Below are positions 59,859 through 64,000 of a stretch of 64,000 nt of DNA, in pieces. The first letter of the stretch is position 1. The number at the start of each line of letters is the position of its first letter. Under the pieces are notes generated by a model. It made no database searches. It saw only the letters and a list, made by a program, of their open reading frames with translations, and had not been told where the DNA came from. Both the position numbers and the translations under genes were made by a program. This stretch comes from Labia minor (taxonomy: Eukaryota; Arthropoda; Insecta; Dermaptera; Spongiphoridae). The stretch spans positions 38,298,660 through 38,362,659 of the forward strand of contig OY720350.1 of the NCBI GenBank assembly GCA_963082975.1. The letters are read 5' to 3'.

Positions 59859-60518
59859 ACCGACCGACGATAGTAAGGGAGGTATTGTTTTCACACCAAA
59901 TTTCACATGTGGAGATTTTTACATATCTCCACGAATCATGCATTTTCTAAACAGAAAAAAGTATTTTTAGCATGATGTCTGTCCGTCCGTCTGTCCGTCC
60001 GTCTGTCCGTCCGTCTGTCCGTCCGTATAGATGTGTACAGCCTGAACGGCTCAACCGATTTTGATGAAATTTGGTATATTTACTTAATGCATCAGTGGGA
60101 TGAATTGATCAACTTTTGGTGCAAATCCGTGAACCGGAAGTGGTAGTATTAGCGATCGACGATAGGAAGGGAAGGGTTATTTTCACACCAAATTTCACAT
60201 GAGGAGATTTTTTTATATATCACCACGAATCATGCACTTTGTATTGGTTTTATCCTCGGGAAAATCATATTTATTAGTTTTTTCTTGATTTAAAATTATA
60301 TGACGTCATCCAGCCATTCATGACGTCACAGCCTGGTCTTAAATATAAATATATACATATATTATAAATAAAATAAAATTAAAAATATTTATGTTATATG
60401 CCTATATGTTTTTTATTACATTAATAGATATATTAAAATTATTTGAAATTGTTTCTATAGCTGGAAATTAATTTATTTCAAACCGTCGGTCGGTTCGGAC
60501 CTGGCCACAGGTCAACTT
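59859..60518 (+). mobile_element. Family B HINE-like element, copy B2
   Basis: Starts ACCGACCGACGATAGTAAGG and ends with CCGTCGGTCGGT, TTCG and the hairpin GACCTG-GCCA-CAGGTC (60498-60513), then AACTTATTT. Nearly identical to B1 over most of its length. It differs mainly in an expanded (GTCCGTCC/GTCTGTCC)n microsatellite (59977-60026) and a short (TA)-type insertion near 60345. The core is at 60046-60140, and both TGACGTCA copies are intact (about 60301 and 60322). Confidence 0.84.
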
Positions 60519-62858
60519 ATTTATTTTTAAGTTTAAGTTTAACTTTAACGTGATTAACTTGTTAAAATATATATTAAAAATATATTTTAATTTATAATCA
60601 ATTTAGTAGGAGGTGTATCTAATAACTTTTTAAATAATAACTTTAAAAATACAACTTGATAAATACTTACATATATTAATAAAGAACAAAAAAATGACTT
60701 AGAATTCAATTTGGTGAATTAATTAATAAAGATAATTAAAAACATCATTTTTTACGATGGTTCGTTGTCGACATTAATCAAGTAGATGATAAGTAATTGT
60801 CAAGAAATTTCCTGAATAATAAACTACAATTGTAATATTAAAATTATATTATATGTGTGAACTTTCTCGCTTCTATTATTTATTTATAATCTTGTCAAAA
60901 AACATCAGATTCCGTTTTAAGTGTTTATATATTTTCATATTTTATATATTTTATATATCCGATCTAAAGATCAAAAATTTTCAGATAAAATATAAGATCG
61001 TTTATGTTTTATTTTATTTTTCCTGAATAAAAACCGGTTATCTAAATTTAAGGATTTTTAATTTATTTACTTAAAAATAATAATTCAATATCAATTTTAA
61101 TAAATTATAAATGATCATATAAAAATGAAAATATTTCAAAGTCGGGATCATGGTAATGAATTCTTTAATTAAAGATCTATTGGTATGATAAAGATGACAA
61201 ATTATCCAAAACTAGTTTTTCATCGCTCACATTACTATTTAAATGATTGTTTAGAGGAGATATTTGAAAGTTAATGGATAGTTTCGGCTCTTTTAATGGG
61301 AAATGTCCTTAATACGATCCCAAGATATGCTTTTAATAGTTGCTTTCAAACATTAAATAAAAATAAAATAATTTCTGAGAAAAAAAAAATAACGAAAATA
61401 TATTATTTTCTTACATACCTTTATTAATTTATTTATTTTTAAATGAATTTTATTTATATAATATTATATATATTGTAATATATAATCCTAAAAAATACAT
61501 TTTTTATGTATATAAGGGTGCGAAAGCTAGAACTTTCATTTTTGAACACGTGCTAAATTGAAGAAAAAGACGATTGGTCATGGGACATGTGTCTGCACAT
61601 GTACAGAGACCCATCCATGTGTTCAAGGTGGGGGAAGGAACGAAGTTTTCATTATTAGTGAAAATGAATATTTAGGCAGTCTTGATCAGGCATTGGAGGG
61701 AGACACACATATCCCTGCAGGAAGGACATCCGCGGCCAACCCCTTTTGTTGAGAGATGCCGTTGCATACGAGATGTTCCAGCTAAATCCGCAGGAAGACA
61801 ATCAAGACTCAAAGTCTCCAATTAACTCTCCATTCCTTTCTTTCATGCTAAGTGTTAACACTTTTATAATTAATAATTAATTAATTAACATTGCAATTGC
61901 TTAAATATAAATTAAAGTTCTTTTAATTTATATTTATATTTTTTTTACGGTACCATTCAATTATTCTATTTCATCTTGATTTCTTTTGTTATCAATTGTA
62001 ATCTAAATTCTTATAGTTTTATTAAATAAATAATTTTAGTTGTAATTTTATTTAAGTATTTTCATATTGAACCTATTCAATTTTATATTCTTTCCCATAT
62101 CAACCTCGCGGATTCAATAACCCATTTAATTATTCTAAATTCAATCCAGAGTGCTACCAATTAATTAAACTTATTTTTTAAACCCAAATTTTAATATAAA
62201 ATACCTACCCCCTTTTATTTTATATACGACAATATATATATTTGGTATTAAAATTTTTTAAATAATTTTGTCTACTTTAGCCAAACTTGGTATTTATTTG
62301 AAATTAATTATTAATTTTTTAAATCTAAGCCAACTTTTCAATCTCCGGACCTCAAATTTGGGTTCTAGTTAAGATTTTTTTATTAATATTATATATAACC
62401 GGATGCTGTGTTCATTTTATATATAATCTATTTCTAATATATATTCGATAAACTTTAATTTGAAACTTAGTCATTATTATTATTATTATAAATTATATTT
62501 ATTGATAAGATGAATCAAATAGTTTTTAAACACCCTTTGATATCCTCCCTGGGTTCAAATTACATCCTTTGAATATTACTTAGAAATGCTAATTTATCTT
62601 ACCAGATAATGTTTCGAAAAACGAAACCATTGCAAATCGATTAAACAAAAAAATTTTATTTTTCAACAACGATGCTGTTATTGAATTTTTGTTTGTTTTT
62701 AATTTTTGACTTATTTATTTATTTAATTTTTATTATTTATTATAGGAAAATTTAAATATAATATATTATTGTTTTTTTGAATGAGTGACTCTTATGAAGA
62801 CTAAAAAAATAAAAAATATATAAAGATTTTAAATAATTTAGAATTATTTTTAAAAAAT
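60519..62858. other. AT-rich DNA with unassigned island at 61555-61830
   Basis: The island includes the hairpin ACATGTG-TCTG-CACATGT at about 61585, then GGACATCCGCGGCCAACCCC and GCCGTTGCATACGAGATG. A 64-codon plus-strand frame covers part of it (KKKTIGHGTCVCTCTETHPC) with several cysteines but no recognised domain. No repeat ends seen. The rest is plain AT-rich sequence. Confidence 0.35.
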
Positions 62859-63195
62859 CTGGAGTGTCTCTACTCGAATATCTCGCAAATTTGAATTGGA
62901 TTAATTAACATATATTTCAATTAAATTTAATTAAGTATAAATTATAAATTAAAATTAATAAATATATATTAAATCAGCGCGTCTTTTGGCTCTTTGTTAA
63001 TGGCACCACGTCACGTGCTGGCGCGTGATTTGCACTATTAAAAAATTAATTCCGGTACTTTAAGCGATTCGATCCACACAGAGACATTTTTCTCAACCTT
63101 AGTGTAAATGACTCAGGGACCTTCAAAACGTATAAAAACATCTAAATCTCGACATCGAAAATTTTCGTGATCGCAATACTATCTCCAGCGAGATA
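62859..63195 (-). mobile_element. Family A HINE-like element, copy A11 (core deleted)
   Basis: Hairpin end CTGGAGTGTCTCTACTCGAA and TATCTCGCAAATTTG, AT arm, GGCACCACGTCACGTGCTGG block, then a jump from TTTAAGCGATTCGATCC to ACACAGAGACATTTTTCTC. The GTTTTATACAAT block, the whole core and most of the microsatellite are lost. It ends CTATCTCCAGCGAGATAT. Confidence 0.85.
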
Positions 63196-63267
63196 TAAAA
63201 ATGGAATACAACAAAAGAAACAATATTAAATTATAATCAAGTCTTTGGAGACCTAATATACCAGGAC

Positions 63268-63280
63268 CTGGCGAGATAGT
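63268..63280 (-). repeat. Stray family A terminus
   Basis: CTGGCGAGATAGT followed by A-rich DNA is an isolated copy of the element's outer end, 73 bp beyond A11. It may be the true end of A11 after a small insertion or duplication. Confidence 0.45.
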
Positions 63281-64000
63281 AAAAAAAAATAGGAAATTTT
63301 TTTTAAAAATTTTATTTATTATTGGAACATAAGCTATTTTAACCGAATTTTTATCAAAATAAGATATACTTAATCTTAAAACAAAGTTAATTTGGCAAGA
63401 ATCGATTTCTAAATCTCAAATAAGACAGATCAAAAATATAATCACTAAGCTTAGATCCTCGTCTAGAGTAATAATAATAAAAATATATTTTTTACATTTA
63501 CATATCAACAAATAAATAAATAAAATTAATTAAAATTATATAATAAATAAAAATAAATAATGTAATTAAAATTTATAGTCAGAAATGTAAAATTATTATA
63601 TTTTCCTATTATTATGTATTTTAATCTATTAAATTTATATTTATTATTTTATTTCTCTATATTTATCTTTTATTAAAATAAATAAATAAATATATATATA
63701 TTAATAAATAGAAAAATAGGAGAAAAAAAAATAATTTATTTTTTTAAGTTAAATAATATATAAATCTACGATAATAATTGAAATCAGTATTTTTTATGAC
63801 CTCTTTATTTGTGAGAAAAAAAAGTTGAGTAGAGAAAACAGCAGCAGGTCAGAGGAGAATCCCAATCAGTTTTGCTTCCAAGCCAGACTGAAACTTAACG
63901 GCTTCAGGCGATACAGTTGCAATGCTCTGAACCTGGCGCATTTGCTTTCAGTAGGATAAGAAACAAACTAATTTTTTGTCACTGCTCCCACCATCATATT
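63281..64000. other. AT-rich DNA ending in an unassigned island (63838-63970)
   Basis: The last 160 bases are GC-richer: GCAGCAGGTCAGAGGAGAAT, TTGCTTCCAAGCCAGACTGA, CTCTGAACCTGGCGCATTTG. One plus-strand frame is open across it (SEENPNQFCFQARLKL, then NGFRRYSCNALNLAHLLS). It could be an exon or a repeat edge cut off by the window end; no call is possible. Confidence 0.3.

Noticed and set aside
1-64000. CRISPR arrays, operons, prophage or bacterial contamination
   Set aside because: Spliceosomal exons, animal transposons and microsatellites throughout; no regularly spaced repeats or dense bacterial-type ORFs.

Overview
The window is animal nuclear DNA, most likely arthropod and probably insect. 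It is very AT-rich, full of (TA)n, (CA)n and (GA)n runs, and lacks dense open reading frames. It has no operons, ribosome binding sites or CRISPR. The only host gene I can support is a minus-strand srGAP-type gene (SLIT-ROBO Rho GTPase-activating protein). Two consecutive exons of its F-BAR domain lie at 21595-21778 and 594-759, with consensus splice sites, matching reading phase and an intron of about 20.8 kb between them. The exon with the start codon was not found. The GAP and SH3 exons would lie before position 1. The 42 kb above 21778 is therefore the next upstream intron and/or the 5' flank.

Almost everything else recognisable is transposon-derived. The dominant repeat (family A, 11 copies plus a stray end) has short inverted ends reading ACTATCTCGC / GCGAGATAGT, a small hairpin outside one end, an internal microsatellite and T-rich flanks. 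That is the layout of non-autonomous Helentrons (HINE/DINE-1 type). A second family (B, two copies) has unrelated ends but the same layout, and shares with family A a colinear core of about 95 bp with identical spacing. A third, weaker family (C) has a similar plan. A decayed Helitron PIF1-type helicase fragment lies at 26.2-26.4 kb.

DNA transposons: hAT elements with 8-bp target duplications at 15997-16167, 28810-29386, 29584-30048 and 59109-59490, three of them nested inside family A copies; mariner relics at 16.84-17.68, 19.85-20.36, 20.88-20.97, 32.2-32.5 and 46.7-47.2 kb; a TA-flanked IS630/Tc-mariner deletion derivative at 42783-43275; a TTAA-flanked palindromic piggyBac-like MITE at 57570-57742; and foldback elements at 3.25-3.51 and 5.56-5.84 kb. 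Retroelements: three minus-strand LINE 3' tails (6.7, 25.7 and 39.3 kb), two LTR-like segments (37.3 and 54.4 kb) and two tRNA-like SINE candidates (12.7 and 41.3 kb).

Layout: 0-21.6 kb is srGAP introns with the densest family A cluster; 21.8-30.5 kb has family C, the helicase relic and the nested hAT/family A complex; 30.5-46.7 kb is mostly plain AT-rich DNA with scattered relics; 46.7-64 kb has mariner, family B, LTR-like, piggyBac-like and hAT pieces. Short GC-richer islands that I cannot assign are listed separately. They, a small cysteine-rich ORF at 2979-3131 and the conserved HINE core are the best candidates for something undescribed.
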